This document shows positions 54,270-63,844 of a stretch of DNA of 64,000 nucleotides, in pieces. Below the pieces are notes generated by a model, which saw nothing but the letters and a program-made list of their open reading frames with translations, was not told where the DNA came from and did not search any database. The first letter of the stretch is position 1. The number at the start of each line of letters is the position of its first letter. The stretch is from Streptomyces sp. NBC_00289 (GTDB taxonomy: Bacteria; Actinomycetota; Actinomycetes; Streptomycetales; Streptomycetaceae), in assembly GCF_041435115.1 (NCBI RefSeq), contig NZ_CP108047.1, positions 80,808 to 144,807 on the forward strand. The letters run 5' to 3'. Position numbers and translations under genes: made by a program.

Positions 54270-56324
54270 ATGGCGTTCGTGCTCGCAGTTTCACGCTGCG
54301 AGCACGAAACCTTGCCGTGCCGCCAACGTAAAAGGCCGGATGGTGTTCATAACCTGACGCGAAGGGACCCAATAGATCTCGCTATGAGACGATCCCCATT
54401 CACCTCATTCCGCAAGGGAAGCCGCTGGCGCCACGAACCCACCCTTCCTACTCTGGATCCTCTGTTCGGGGCGGGGATCCAGTTCACCGACGGGTGGTCA
54501 CGGCACGGCTTCGAAGGCCTGAAAATCGGGTTCTGGGCGATGATCCGTCGCATTCCGCGTCTAGTCGCATTCGCCGTGACCACTGGGTGGCGGGCCGACC
54601 CGATCGCACTCCCCATCGTGGTGATCGCACAGTTACTGCAAGGACTGGTGACCGCCTCCGGGCTTGTCGCAGCCAACCAGGTATTGGTGGGCCTACTGGC
54701 CGCAGGGCCTACTTCGCAGCGCCTAAGGTCGGCGTTGCCCGCACTACTGGTCATGGCAACCGTCGGCGTTGCCGGATCTCTGCTACGGGCAGTCACCGTG
54801 GCAGGGCTGGGGAGGCTGGCGCCTAAAGTGGAGCGCTTGAGCGAAGAGGAGCTGCTCAAGCGCACGACACATGTGGAGCTGGCCACGATCGAAGACAGTG
54901 AATTTCACCGTCTGCTGTCCTCGGCGCGGATGGCGGTGCCCTCTACCCGGCAGCTGCTTACCGGGAGCCTGAGCGTGCTGAACTCACTGATGAGCCTGGT
55001 CGGGGCAGCCGGGGTGATGGGTGCCCTTCATCCAATCCTCCTGCCGCTGCTGATCGGCACGGTAGTGCCAGCAGGCTGGAGAGCGGTATGCGTCGCCCGC
55101 GACCAGCACGCTTCGACCAAGCGCTGGCTGGACCACACCCGCCAGCAGAACGTCCTGACGGGATTGCTGACTGAACGCGGTGCCGCCGCGGAGGAACTGC
55201 GGGTCCACGGACTAGCTGAATTCTTTCTCGCGCACCATCGACGTCTGGCAGGTGCGCACGTGCTGGAACGGTCTCGGCTCAGCCGTGCGGAGGCGTTTGG
55301 CGGTCTCCTCTCCGATGCGCTGTCGGGACTTGCCCGTGGCGCGACTTACGTCGCGCTCGGCATGCTCCTGATTTCCGGGACCATGCCCCTTGCTGTGGCC
55401 AGCACTGCGGTCATTGCAGTACGCACCGCGACGTCCAACCTCACTGCTGTCCTCACCCAAATCAACCAGCTATACGAACACGGACTATTCATCACTGACT
55501 ACCACAAGGCGCTAGAACAGGCTGAGAGCCACAAGATCCCCACAGAAGGACTACCTGTCCCCTATTCTCCGACCGAAATCCGCCTCCGTGGAGTCCGTTT
55601 CGCCTACTCCCCCAATACGCAGCCTGCAGTGGACGGTGTGGATCTCGACATCCGGCGCGGCGAGGTGGTGGCTTTGGTCGGCGCCAACGGTAGCGGAAAG
55701 ACCACGCTGGCACGCCTGATCGCTGGACTGCATCTACCCCAGCACGGCACAATCAGCTGGGATGGCATTGACGCACGCGACCTGGACCGAGCCTCGCTGT
55801 TTTCACACATTGCCGTCATCGGCCAAGATTTCAAACAGTGGCCCGTGACCGCCCGAGTCAACGTCACTCTCGGCCGCACCGATGCCCCGAACCCCGAGGA
55901 GCGGCTGGCCCAGGCGGCCGCACTTTCCGGTGCGGAGCAGCTCACAGCAGATTTGCCAGACGGCTGGGACACCTTGCTGGCCCGGGAGTTCTACGGCGGA
56001 GTCAATCTCTCAGGCGGTCAATGGCAGCGCCTGGCTCTTGCCCGGGCACGCTACCGTCAGGCACACATCCTCATCTGCGACGAGCCCACCGCCGCTCTCG
56101 ACCCCAAGGCCGAGGCCGAAACCTTTGACAAGCTCATGGGCCTTGCAGATGAAGGCCGCACCGTAGTCCTGATCACCCACCGGCTCGCATCGGTGCGCCG
56201 TGCTGACCGCATTTACGTCCTCGCTCATGGCCACATCGCCGAGCACGGCACTCACGACCAACTCATTGCAGCCGGAGGCCTGTTCGCCGACATGTACGAA
56301 ACTCAGCGTCGCCAGTTCGCATGA
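54270..56324 (+). CDS. ABC exporter (membrane domain fused to ATPase)
   Basis: A 684-aa half-transporter. Membrane segments lie at about residues 110-180 and 230-390; the ATPase has Walker A GANGSGKT (471-478), signature LSGGQ (580-584) and Walker B ILICDEPT (600-607), with HRLASVRRADRI at the H-loop. No C39 peptidase domain, consistent with a separate protease. GAAGGAGG precedes the ATG at 54270, but the first ~38 residues look unusual, so a start at 54384 is possible. It should export the modified peptide or give self-protection. Confidence 0.88.
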   Translation: MAFVLAVSRCEHETLPCRQRKRPDGVHNLTRRDPIDLAMRRSPFTSFRKGSRWRHEPTLPTLDPLFGAGIQFTDGWSRHGFEGLKIGFWAMIRRIPRLVAFAVTTGWRADPIALPIVVIAQLLQGLVTASGLVAANQVLVGLLAAGPTSQRLRSALPALLVMATVGVAGSLLRAVTVAGLGRLAPKVERLSEEELLKRTTHVELATIEDSEFHRLLSSARMAVPSTRQLLTGSLSVLNSLMSLVGAAGVMGALHPILLPLLIGTVVPAGWRAVCVARDQHASTKRWLDHTRQQNVLTGLLTERGAAAEELRVHGLAEFFLAHHRRLAGAHVLERSRLSRAEAFGGLLSDALSGLARGATYVALGMLLISGTMPLAVASTAVIAVRTATSNLTAVLTQINQLYEHGLFITDYHKALEQAESHKIPTEGLPVPYSPTEIRLRGVRFAYSPNTQPAVDGVDLDIRRGEVVALVGANGSGKTTLARLIAGLHLPQHGTISWDGIDARDLDRASLFSHIAVIGQDFKQWPVTARVNVTLGRTDAPNPEERLAQAAALSGAEQLTADLPDGWDTLLAREFYGGVNLSGGQWQRLALARARYRQAHILICDEPTAALDPKAEAETFDKLMGLADEGRTVVLITHRLASVRRADRIYVLAHGHIAEHGTHDQLIAAGGLFADMYETQRRQFA

Positions 56325-56459
56325 CTCCCCAACCTTTGCGTGGCCAGCGACCCACGGTCCACCTGCTCTGACGGCCCCGCACTGGCATCACTTCCAGATT
56401 CGTTACCCCAGCGGTGACATCTTCTGAAACGGCTCCACTCCCGAAACATCGAGGTCCCG

Positions 56460-57755
56460 ATGACTACACCCGCATGCACACCCCCTTCGCTCGGCCCCGC
56501 TACCGCGATCCTCATCGACATCGCCGAACGCATGTCCGACCCGGCGCACGTGTTGCGCGCTGCCCCCCACCAGTCCCTGGAGACGTCACTGTTCCAGGGA
56601 CTGCCCGGTGCCGCGATCCTCCTCGCACGCCTCACCGATCAACGCTCTGCATTTGCTGACGCCGCCGTCGCTCACCTGCAGGCCGCGGAAGCAGCCTTGC
56701 CCACACCGAGTGCCGGCATCTCCGCCGGACCTGGCGCTGTCATCACCGCGGCACTCGTCGCTCATTCCATGAATGCCGACCCACGGCTGCTCCGTCTCCT
56801 GACACCAGGTGTGAGATGGCTTTCCGCCCACGCCCAACGCCTCGCTGACCAACAGAACGCCCGCCGAACCGCAGGCCATCGTGGAGCCCTCTGGGAAACC
56901 TACGACGCCGTCTGCGGTCTCGCCGGTATCGGTCGCATCCTTCTCCACGCCCAGCAAACCGGCAGGTCCGCGGCAGAACCTGGACTCACCACCGCACTGC
57001 GGAGCCTCACCGACCTGCTCCATCTCGACGATCAAGGGCGGCCAGGCTGGTGGCTGCCCGCGGCCGACCATCGCCCGCTGTCCAAGCCCCATCCCTCTGG
57101 GCTGGCCACCACCGGTATGGCCCACGGAGTCGCCGGGCCACTCGCCTTCCTCTCAGCCGCGCTGATCGCGGGCGCACAAGTGGACGGGCAAGACCGCGCC
57201 ATACGCAACGCCGCACAATGGCTAATCGCCTGGCGCCGCCCCGACGACCAGAGTTGGCCCTGGCGCGTGACCGGCGATGAACTCGTCGAAGATAAGCACG
57301 CCCCAGGACCACGCAGCGGTCCCCGCGACGTCTGGTGCTACGGAACCGCCGGCGTCGGACGCGCCCTACAACTCGCCGGAACCGCCATCCGCGACCCTAA
57401 AATCTTCCAAACCGGAACCGATGCCATCGCTGCCCTCGCCGACCTACCTCCGAAGCAATGGCAAGCTGCCGGACCAACCGTCTGCCACGGCCGCGCTGGC
57501 ATCCTCCAAGCCGCGATACAAGCTCACCGTCACAGCTCCGATCCCCGACTCGCCTCCCTCACCGATACCGCCGCCTCCTTCATCATCGCGCACCACTGGG
57601 ACACCACCACCCCTTACGGCTTCTCACACCATGACGGCCACGGGCTGAGACACCACGTCGGACTTCACGAAGGCGCCGCAGGAGTCGCGCTCGCTCTCAT
57701 TGAACACTCACACCCCACTCCCTCCGTCTGGGACCTCCCACTCCTACTTCAATAG
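56460..57755 (+). CDS. lanC: Free-standing LanC-type lanthionine cyclase
   Basis: A 431-aa alpha/alpha-barrel cyclase. Zinc ligands are seen as Cys293 (DVWCYGTAGVG) and Cys342-His343 (TVCHGRAG); His222 lies in GMAHGVAGPL, a typical active-site helix, and LHEGAAGVALAL ends the fold. The length fits LanC of class I systems, yet no LanB dehydratase is present. Here it probably assists or follows the LanL cyclase domain. It is the last gene of the operon, 135 bp after the ABC gene. Its composition is more GC-rich than lanL, so it may have joined the cluster separately. Confidence 0.88.
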   Translation: MTTPACTPPSLGPATAILIDIAERMSDPAHVLRAAPHQSLETSLFQGLPGAAILLARLTDQRSAFADAAVAHLQAAEAALPTPSAGISAGPGAVITAALVAHSMNADPRLLRLLTPGVRWLSAHAQRLADQQNARRTAGHRGALWETYDAVCGLAGIGRILLHAQQTGRSAAEPGLTTALRSLTDLLHLDDQGRPGWWLPAADHRPLSKPHPSGLATTGMAHGVAGPLAFLSAALIAGAQVDGQDRAIRNAAQWLIAWRRPDDQSWPWRVTGDELVEDKHAPGPRSGPRDVWCYGTAGVGRALQLAGTAIRDPKIFQTGTDAIAALADLPPKQWQAAGPTVCHGRAGILQAAIQAHRHSSDPRLASLTDTAASFIIAHHWDTTTPYGFSHHDGHGLRHHVGLHEGAAGVALALIEHSHPTPSVWDLPLLLQ

Positions 57756-58029
57756 GCCTGCGTTCCGCAGTTGATGGCGGGTTCTCGGCACGGATGAGGG
57801 CGTTGTTGCAGGTCAGTCCCCCTGTTCCCTTCGGGTGCGCCTTGCCGGCGTGAAAACATGGCTGCGGCGCCTGCCCGCCGACGCCGGTAGCTCGTTGGGA
57901 CGTTGAGCCCGTAGGTCAGTCTGGTGCCGGGGCCGCAGAGGGGCCACGCACTGTTGCCATCGAGCACGCCGGTCAGATTTTCGCTCCCCCCGCGGCCCCC
58001 TGGTGTCGGCGTACTCTCGCTTCGGGCCG
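57756..58029. other. No gene recognised, between lanC and IS21
   Basis: Minus-strand frames are open but none has a recognisable product or good start. No terminator with a clear T-tract was found. Confidence 0.3.
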
Positions 58030-58057
58030 GGCCGGTACGTTTGAACGTCCCCAGGTG

Positions 58058-58828
58058 TTAGGCCACTTCGTTCTCCCGCTCGATGGCCTGGAGGCGGTTC
58101 TTGAGCCGGTAGCTCGGGCCGTTGATCGCGATCACTTCGCAGTGGTGGAGGAGCCGGTCGAGGATCGCGGTGGCGAGGACCTCGTCGCCGAACACCTGTC
58201 CCCATTCGCTGAAGGTCTTGTTGGAGGTCAGGATGATGGAGCCCTTCTCGTAACGCTTGGAGATGACCTGAAAGACCAGGTTCGCCTCGGCCCGTTCGAG
58301 GGGCTGGTAGCCCACCTCATCGATCACAAGGACGCTCGGCCGCAGGTAGGTGCCGAGTTTGTTGACCAGCCGTCCGGCCGACTCGGCAGCCTTCAGATTG
58401 CGGACCATGTCGTCGAGACTGGTGAAGTAGATCGAGTAGCCGGCCCGGCAGGCCGCGACAGCGAGAGCGACAGCGATATGCGTCTTGCCCACTCCCGGTG
58501 GCCCCAGCAGCGCGGCGTTCGCCTTGCCGTCGACGAAGGAGAGGCTGGCGAGGTCTTTGACCTTGCGCGGGTCGAGCTCGGGCTGGAACGAGAAGTCGTA
58601 TTCGTCCAGCGTCTTGTGGTGTGGCAGCTTGGACAGTCGCAGGCCCTGGCGGAAGCGGCGGTCGTCGCGGACGGCGAGCTCTTCGGAAAGGACCAGGTCG
58701 AGGAAGTCGAGGTAGCCCATCTTCGCCTCGTCGGCTCGGCGGGTGTACTCGTTGATGGTCTCCGCCAGGTGGGGCAGGCCGAGCTTGCCGGCCGTGGTGC
58801 GGATGCGGTTGCCGGTCAGCTCGCTCAA
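58058..58828 (-). CDS. istB: IS21 transposition helper ATPase IstB
   Basis: A 256-aa AAA+ ATPase that assists target choice. Walker A is GPPGVGKT, Walker B VLVIDEVGYQ, sensor region SIILTSNKTFSEWGQVFGD. Its ATG overlaps the istA stop (ATGA), so translation is coupled. Intact. Confidence 0.92.
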   Translation of the reverse strand: MSELTGNRIRTTAGKLGLPHLAETINEYTRRADEAKMGYLDFLDLVLSEELAVRDDRRFRQGLRLSKLPHHKTLDEYDFSFQPELDPRKVKDLASLSFVDGKANAALLGPPGVGKTHIAVALAVAACRAGYSIYFTSLDDMVRNLKAAESAGRLVNKLGTYLRPSVLVIDEVGYQPLERAEANLVFQVISKRYEKGSIILTSNKTFSEWGQVFGDEVLATAILDRLLHHCEVIAINGPSYRLKNRLQAIERENEVA

Positions 58829-60264
58829 GACGACTCCTTCGTCGGGGAGTTGGTGGTGAAGGGCCGGGTGCCGGTCAGTTCGTCATAGACCGACAGCGGC
58901 CGCCGCCCGACCTCGATCTGGGTTGCAGCGGCCCGGTTCAACAGGGCCTGCAAGGGCCCGATGCGACCCGCCGCGGGGAACTCGCTCTGCGGTGGTGGCG
59001 GCTCGTCGCCCGTCGTAGTGCGGCGGTTCTTGCCGGTTGGCAGGCCGTCCCAGTGCTCATCCTGCTTGACAACCACGCCGCGGCCGACCGCCCGCGGATG
59101 GCTGGACAGCAACGTCTCGCCGCTGGCATCGGGGACGGTCGTGTGCAGCATGACCTGGGATTTCGTCGCTCTGATCTCCACCAGCTGACGCGGGCGGACC
59201 TTGCGGGCGGGCACCGAGTAGAGGTTCCCGCCGAACGCGACCAGACAGTCCTTGCCCACCGGCCGCAGATGCCGCTCGGCCACCAGATAGGGCGAGGACG
59301 GCAACGGCTTCAGGGCGGCGTGATCCCGGGCGGCCCGGTGTCCGATGACCTCGTGGTGGGTGGCGTGGGTGCGGGCGCGTCGCTGCGGCACCCACGCCAA
59401 GAACGCGGCATCCAACTCCTCGAGCGAGGAGAACGCCCGCCCGGCCAGCACGTGATCACGCACGATCAACACCTGGCGTTCGACCCGACCCTTCCCGGTG
59501 GGCCGGTAGGCGGCCAGCACGTCGATGTCGAAGTCGTAGTGGCCGGCGAAGCCGACCGCTTCCGGATGCAGCGGAACCGCCTCACCGGGAGCGACGTGCC
59601 GGCGCACGACGGTCTTGGTCCGGTCGTAGACGATCGACATCGGCACCCCGCCGAAGTGCGCAAATGCCCGCCGGTGGCAGTCGAAGAAGGTCTGCAGGTC
59701 CTGGCTCGTGGTGAAGCAGCAGAACGGATCGCGCGAGTACGACAGCACCATATGGAACGAGTAGACCTTCGGGATTCCCAGGTGGGCGAGGATCTTGCCT
59801 TCATCGCCCCAGTCGACCTGAGCCTGGGCCCCGGGAACCACCTCGAAGCGGCGGTGCATACCCGCCAACTCCCGCGGCTCGATCCCCAGTTCACCCGCGA
59901 TCCGCGGCCGGGCCTCCTGCAGATAGAGCTTGACCCGCTGGTAGTTGATCGTCGAGCCGTACTCCTTCACCAGGCGTTCGTGCACCACAGCACCCTTGAT
60001 GAGGATCTCTGCCCGCAGCATCGCGTCGATCAACGGGGCGACCTCGTCGACCGCCTTCTTCCGGGGCCGGCCGTTCGACGTCCGCCTCGGCGGCACCGAC
60101 GCCGCCGTGCTCGACAGATACTTGCGGACCGTCTTGCGGTCCAGCCCAGTCTCCTTGGCCACCTCGGTCAGACTGACCGCCCCTGACTCGACCAGAGCAC
60201 GGAACCGCCGCAGTTCCAGCCAGCGCTGCGGGTCCAAAACCACCGCGTCACCACCCTCCGCCAC
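58825..60264 (-). CDS. istA: IS21 transposase IstA
   Basis: A 479-aa transposase. N-terminal HTH (VSLTEVAKETGLDRKTVRKY), then an rve-type DDE core: QAQVDWGDEGKI, VPMSIVYDRTKTVV, and AAYRPTGKGRVERQVLIV. A C-terminal beta domain follows (CLVAFGGNLYSVPARKVRP). Complete frame from an ATG at 60264. Confidence 0.92.
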   Translation of the reverse strand: MAEGGDAVVLDPQRWLELRRFRALVESGAVSLTEVAKETGLDRKTVRKYLSSTAASVPPRRTSNGRPRKKAVDEVAPLIDAMLRAEILIKGAVVHERLVKEYGSTINYQRVKLYLQEARPRIAGELGIEPRELAGMHRRFEVVPGAQAQVDWGDEGKILAHLGIPKVYSFHMVLSYSRDPFCCFTTSQDLQTFFDCHRRAFAHFGGVPMSIVYDRTKTVVRRHVAPGEAVPLHPEAVGFAGHYDFDIDVLAAYRPTGKGRVERQVLIVRDHVLAGRAFSSLEELDAAFLAWVPQRRARTHATHHEVIGHRAARDHAALKPLPSSPYLVAERHLRPVGKDCLVAFGGNLYSVPARKVRPRQLVEIRATKSQVMLHTTVPDASGETLLSSHPRAVGRGVVVKQDEHWDGLPTGKNRRTTTGDEPPPPQSEFPAAGRIGPLQALLNRAAATQIEVGRRPLSVYDELTGTRPFTTNSPTKESS

Positions 60265-60415
60265 CCTTCACCGGACGAGCAGAAGAGTGCCGGGCACCAC
60301 GATTCACCGCACCATCAAGCGTCCCTTTTCACTCGTACGCGACCGGGGACGATCGTGTGTACGCCGACACCTGGGCAGGCGTCGGCCCGTACGGATCGAT
60401 ATCAGGGAGTTGTGC

Positions 60416-60550
60416 ATGGCGGACACCGACGACGGTGGCGTCGAGGAGATCGAGCAGGCCGAGGAGCTCGTGGCCCGTGTCGCGGCGATCGATATCGCCA
60501 AGGCGTCGGGCATGGTCTGTGTGCGGGTGCCGCACGAGGACAAGCCCCAG
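60416..60550 (+). pseudogene. IS110-family transposase N-terminal fragment
   Basis: EELVARVAAIDIAKASGMVC then VRVPHED is the first strand-turn of an IS110-type DEDD transposase (Asp in AAIDIAK). The rest is absent. Confidence 0.6.
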
Positions 60551-61040
60551 ACCTCCGGAAGCCGCTCGCGTGCGAGCCAGCGACCTGCGTGGTTGTCCAT
60601 TCGAACAACGGCGGCTCGAGGTTTAGATATCTGACGGAGCGTCAGTAACATAGACCCAGCTCAGAGCATAGGGACGTCAACCTAGGGTTGTCGAAAATCT
60701 CAACGACTTTCCTTAATCGAACAAACTCGAACTTCCGGAGGTCTGAGCCCGGCAAGCGCGTGCAGCGGGTCTTCAACACCGTCGCGACCAGCGGCGCGAT
60801 TCTGGACCTGGCCGACCACCTGGTCTGCCAGGGGCCGCCGGACACGACGCGCGGCCTTGCACCACTCCGTCGCCGCGGGGACGGACCGCAGGTGCACCCG
60901 CTCAAGCGCGCCCACACCTACACCCTCTACACCCTCGAGGAGCGCGCGCAGCCGGTTGGCGGTGTTGCCGCCCGTAACCGCGTGAGGAGCAACGCCACCC
61001 GCAAGGACGACCTGAAGCTGCGACCCGATGCCCTTCTCCG
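60551..61040. other. Unassigned stretch before the helicase
   Basis: A plus-strand frame from about 60688 reads NTVATSGAILDLADHLVCQG but has no recognisable family; it may be transposon debris. Nothing else seen. Confidence 0.25.
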
Positions 61041-63557
61041 TCATGACCACCGCATTCCGAGTTCGTCGAGCTCGGTCCGACGTTTTGGGGCGAGTTTGGC
61101 CGCCCTGCGCCGCGTGTTGTCCAGCCACCCACCAAGCCGCAGTCCAACGACTTCACCGTCCTCACCCGTAACCTCTTCCACGTGCTTGCGTGGTACGCGC
61201 AGGTGGCCCTCGCGTGCATGGAACTGACGGGCGGCTGCGAGGTGGGTGGCCCACCGGTCCGCTTGAGTCTTACGCACCGGCTGCAGCTCACCCCCGCCCG
61301 CGGGCTCCACCCCCAGGACGCTCTCCAGCAGCCACTGTTGCGTGGGCGCCAGCTTGTCCCATCCGACCCGCTGCGCGACCGTCCAGGCCCCGAGATCCTC
61401 GCCCTGCACGATCACCTCACCCGCCCGCACCGGCACAGTGCCGGCAGACCGCAGGTACATGAGCGTGAGGTGGAATCCACGCTGCCAGTCGATCCCCCAC
61501 ACCGGGCACCAGGCCGGATCGATCGCGTCCAACGCCTCCATGCGACTCTCCGACAGCTCTCCAGCCCACGACACGCCCACTTCCCCGGCAGCACGCCGCT
61601 CGGCGTTCTCACGAGTCTTCCGGGCGGCTGCACGCTGATTCTTAAGCCAGACCCCGATCGCCATGCCGTCGCCACCCCACACCGCGTTGGTGGGCGGCAC
61701 CAGGTGCCCGTGCACCGCCGCGTAGTCCTGCGCCACCGCCAGCCCGTCCGTCCACGCGGTGTCCCACGCCGACCACACCATCCCCAGCCGCTCCAGCTCG
61801 GCGACGCGCCCGGCTTCCAGGGTGCCGGCGGCGTAGTAGCGCCGTACGTCCGCGATCCACCGCCCGAGCGGATACCCCCCCACCGCGCCCCACTCCTTTG
61901 GCGCGGTGAACACGTACGGCACCCGCAGTTCACCGCTACCGGTCTCGCGCAACCACCGCGTCGCCGCCTCGATGCCGCGCCGCCAGTACGCGCCCTCAGG
62001 ATCGATGATCCGCAGCCGGACGAACTGCGCCAGCGCGAACGGATCACGTTCCTCGCTGAACCGCAGCACACCGGCCGCCGCTCCACTCACCCGCACGCCC
62101 CCCTCGCCGCGCTCCTGGCCGCCGTCCTCGCTCTCGAACCCGCCCTGCATCCCGTCCTGTTCGGCTGCCGGGCGGCCGCTGCGGATCCGAGGGTCCGCGA
62201 GCGCCTCGATCGCCTCCGCATCATGAGACCGCAACGCCCCGAGGATCTTCGCCAGGGTGCTCAAGGAATCCGACGTCAGCATTTCATTCGGATCCTCATC
62301 ACGACCGAGGAACACCGGCACGATCAACGTGGCCAGTTTCCCCGCCCCCGGCTGCATACGCAGCGCCCGCCCCACCATTTGCACAATGTCAATCATCGAC
62401 CCCCGCGCATCAGCGAAAAGCACAGCATCACACTGCGCCGTATCAACACCCTCACCGAGAACACGAACGGAAGACAAGACCCGCAACGCAGCCTGAACAT
62501 CACGCCCCTCAAATTCCGGCCCTCCGAGGAAATCGGAGGCGAATTCGTCGAGCACCCGACGTCGATGCACAGGCGCATGCCCGCCGTACAGCCAGTCCGC
62601 CCACACCCGCTCCGCCGGCGGGAACGTGTCGGGGTCTTCCCCGGCAAGCCGGGCCGCAACCGCCGGCACCCCGGCCGCCATCGCCTCCGCCTCACCCACC
62701 CGACTATGGAAAGCCAGCACACGACAAAACCGCTCCTCAACAGCAGCCCGCATCAACCCAGCCTGAACCGCCGCCAGCCGAGCCCCCCTCACAGCAGCGG
62801 ACCCGGTGTCCCCGCCCGTCAGCGCGGCATAGAGCTCCGGATCACGAATATCGAGACACAGCACCTGATACGGCGCCACCAGCCCCAGCCGGATCGCCTC
62901 CGACAACCGCAGCCTGTACGCCACCGGCCCGAAGACGGGCGAGTCCTCGTCCATACTCGCCACCAGACGAGGGCTGCCCCCCTCGGCCTCCCAGATACGC
63001 GCGGTGGCAGTCATGTAGAGCCGGCGCACCGCAGGAATCTGCTGCTGATCATGCACCGCAGCCCACGGCCGACCCGCATCACCACTCACCCGATGGGCCT
63101 CATCCACCACCACCAAGTCCCACACCGGCAGACCAGCCTCATGCGCACGCTGCAACACGCCCTGCCCGACCGAGGCATACGTCGCAAACACCGTCACCAG
63201 ATCCGGCCCCGCCGTCCACGCCACCAACTCGCCGGGATCCGTCGTACACGGCACACCCTGACTCTCCTCAGCACGCAGAGAACACACCCCAACCATCGCC
63301 CCACGCCGACCACCACCACGCCACGCGCCGGCCATCTGCACCAGCAGATCCAACGTCGGCACCAAAACCAGCACCCGGCGAGCCGAAAGACGATTCGCAG
63401 ACTCCACACCAATCAGCGTCTTACCGGACCCAGTCGCAGCAATTACCTGCGCCCGCAACCCCTCCGGCGGCATCCAACCACCCGGCGGCTCAGAGAGAAC
63501 CCTCAGAACCGAATCAACGGCCTCAACCTGATGCGGACGCAACGTCACAGATGACAT
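61041..63557 (-). CDS. Telomere-proximal DEAH helicase with helicase-associated repeats
   Basis: An 838-aa superfamily 2 helicase. Motif I is IAATGSGKT (residues ~39-47), motif II DEAH (152-155), motif III YMTATA, and motif VI QMVGRALRMQ. The C-terminal ~350 residues carry helicase-associated-type repeats with Trp/Gly patterns (GYPLGRWIADVRRYYAAG; MAIGVWLKNQRAAARK; LRLGGWLDNTRRRAAKLAPK). Large helicases of this kind are typical of the ends of Streptomyces linear replicons (the TtrA-like group). AAGGAGGAAAGA precedes the ATG at 63557. It reads inward from the end at 64000. A role in end processing or transfer is inference. Confidence 0.88.
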   Translation of the reverse strand: MSSVTLRPHQVEAVDSVLRVLSEPPGGWMPPEGLRAQVIAATGSGKTLIGVESANRLSARRVLVLVPTLDLLVQMAGAWRGGGRRGAMVGVCSLRAEESQGVPCTTDPGELVAWTAGPDLVTVFATYASVGQGVLQRAHEAGLPVWDLVVVDEAHRVSGDAGRPWAAVHDQQQIPAVRRLYMTATARIWEAEGGSPRLVASMDEDSPVFGPVAYRLRLSEAIRLGLVAPYQVLCLDIRDPELYAALTGGDTGSAAVRGARLAAVQAGLMRAAVEERFCRVLAFHSRVGEAEAMAAGVPAVAARLAGEDPDTFPPAERVWADWLYGGHAPVHRRRVLDEFASDFLGGPEFEGRDVQAALRVLSSVRVLGEGVDTAQCDAVLFADARGSMIDIVQMVGRALRMQPGAGKLATLIVPVFLGRDEDPNEMLTSDSLSTLAKILGALRSHDAEAIEALADPRIRSGRPAAEQDGMQGGFESEDGGQERGEGGVRVSGAAAGVLRFSEERDPFALAQFVRLRIIDPEGAYWRRGIEAATRWLRETGSGELRVPYVFTAPKEWGAVGGYPLGRWIADVRRYYAAGTLEAGRVAELERLGMVWSAWDTAWTDGLAVAQDYAAVHGHLVPPTNAVWGGDGMAIGVWLKNQRAAARKTRENAERRAAGEVGVSWAGELSESRMEALDAIDPAWCPVWGIDWQRGFHLTLMYLRSAGTVPVRAGEVIVQGEDLGAWTVAQRVGWDKLAPTQQWLLESVLGVEPAGGGELQPVRKTQADRWATHLAAARQFHAREGHLRVPRKHVEEVTGEDGEVVGLRLGGWLDNTRRRAAKLAPKRRTELDELGMRWS

Positions 63558-63844
63558 TCTTTCCTCCTTCTCCCGCTTCTTTCCACGAGGCGAATCGAGG
63601 GCTGCTCAGTTCAAGGAACTCAGATACTGGAATCCATCCAGTCCCTCACCGCTCCGACCCAAAATTACCTGGAGAGGCACCTACCTAACATCCCAGACTC
63701 TATCTACCCAGCAGAAGTGACGCACACCGTTGTTCGGAAGTGGGTGGAGATGTGACGAGTCGACCTAGAGTCAGCGGGTCAGAGACACAACCAACCCCTC
63801 CCCCCTTACTGCCGCCTTTCTGGCGCGCCCGGAGGGTGCGTCAG
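63558..63844. other. Promoter region between telomere and helicase
   Basis: No coding frame recognised. It should hold the helicase promoter, reading leftward. Confidence 0.4.

Larger units (their letters stand above)
58030..60345 (-). mobile_element. IS21-family insertion sequence
   Basis: Two overlapping genes, istA and istB, form the standard IS21 pair. Weakly similar ends occur at about 58030 (GGTACGTTTGAACG) and 60345 (complement GCGTACGAGTGAAAAGG); the borders are approximate. Confidence 0.7.

Noticed and set aside
61182..63554. 790-codon plus-strand frame opposite the helicase
   Set aside because: Antisense shadow of a high-GC gene; rich in Arg/His/Pro and without motifs, while the minus strand shows all helicase motifs.
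63769..63792. CTAGAGTCAGCGGGTCAGAGACAC near the telomere as another relic of the miniature element
   Set aside because: Only a short part resembles the inner edge of the element end, and the GGGTTCC outer part is missing; chance is likely.
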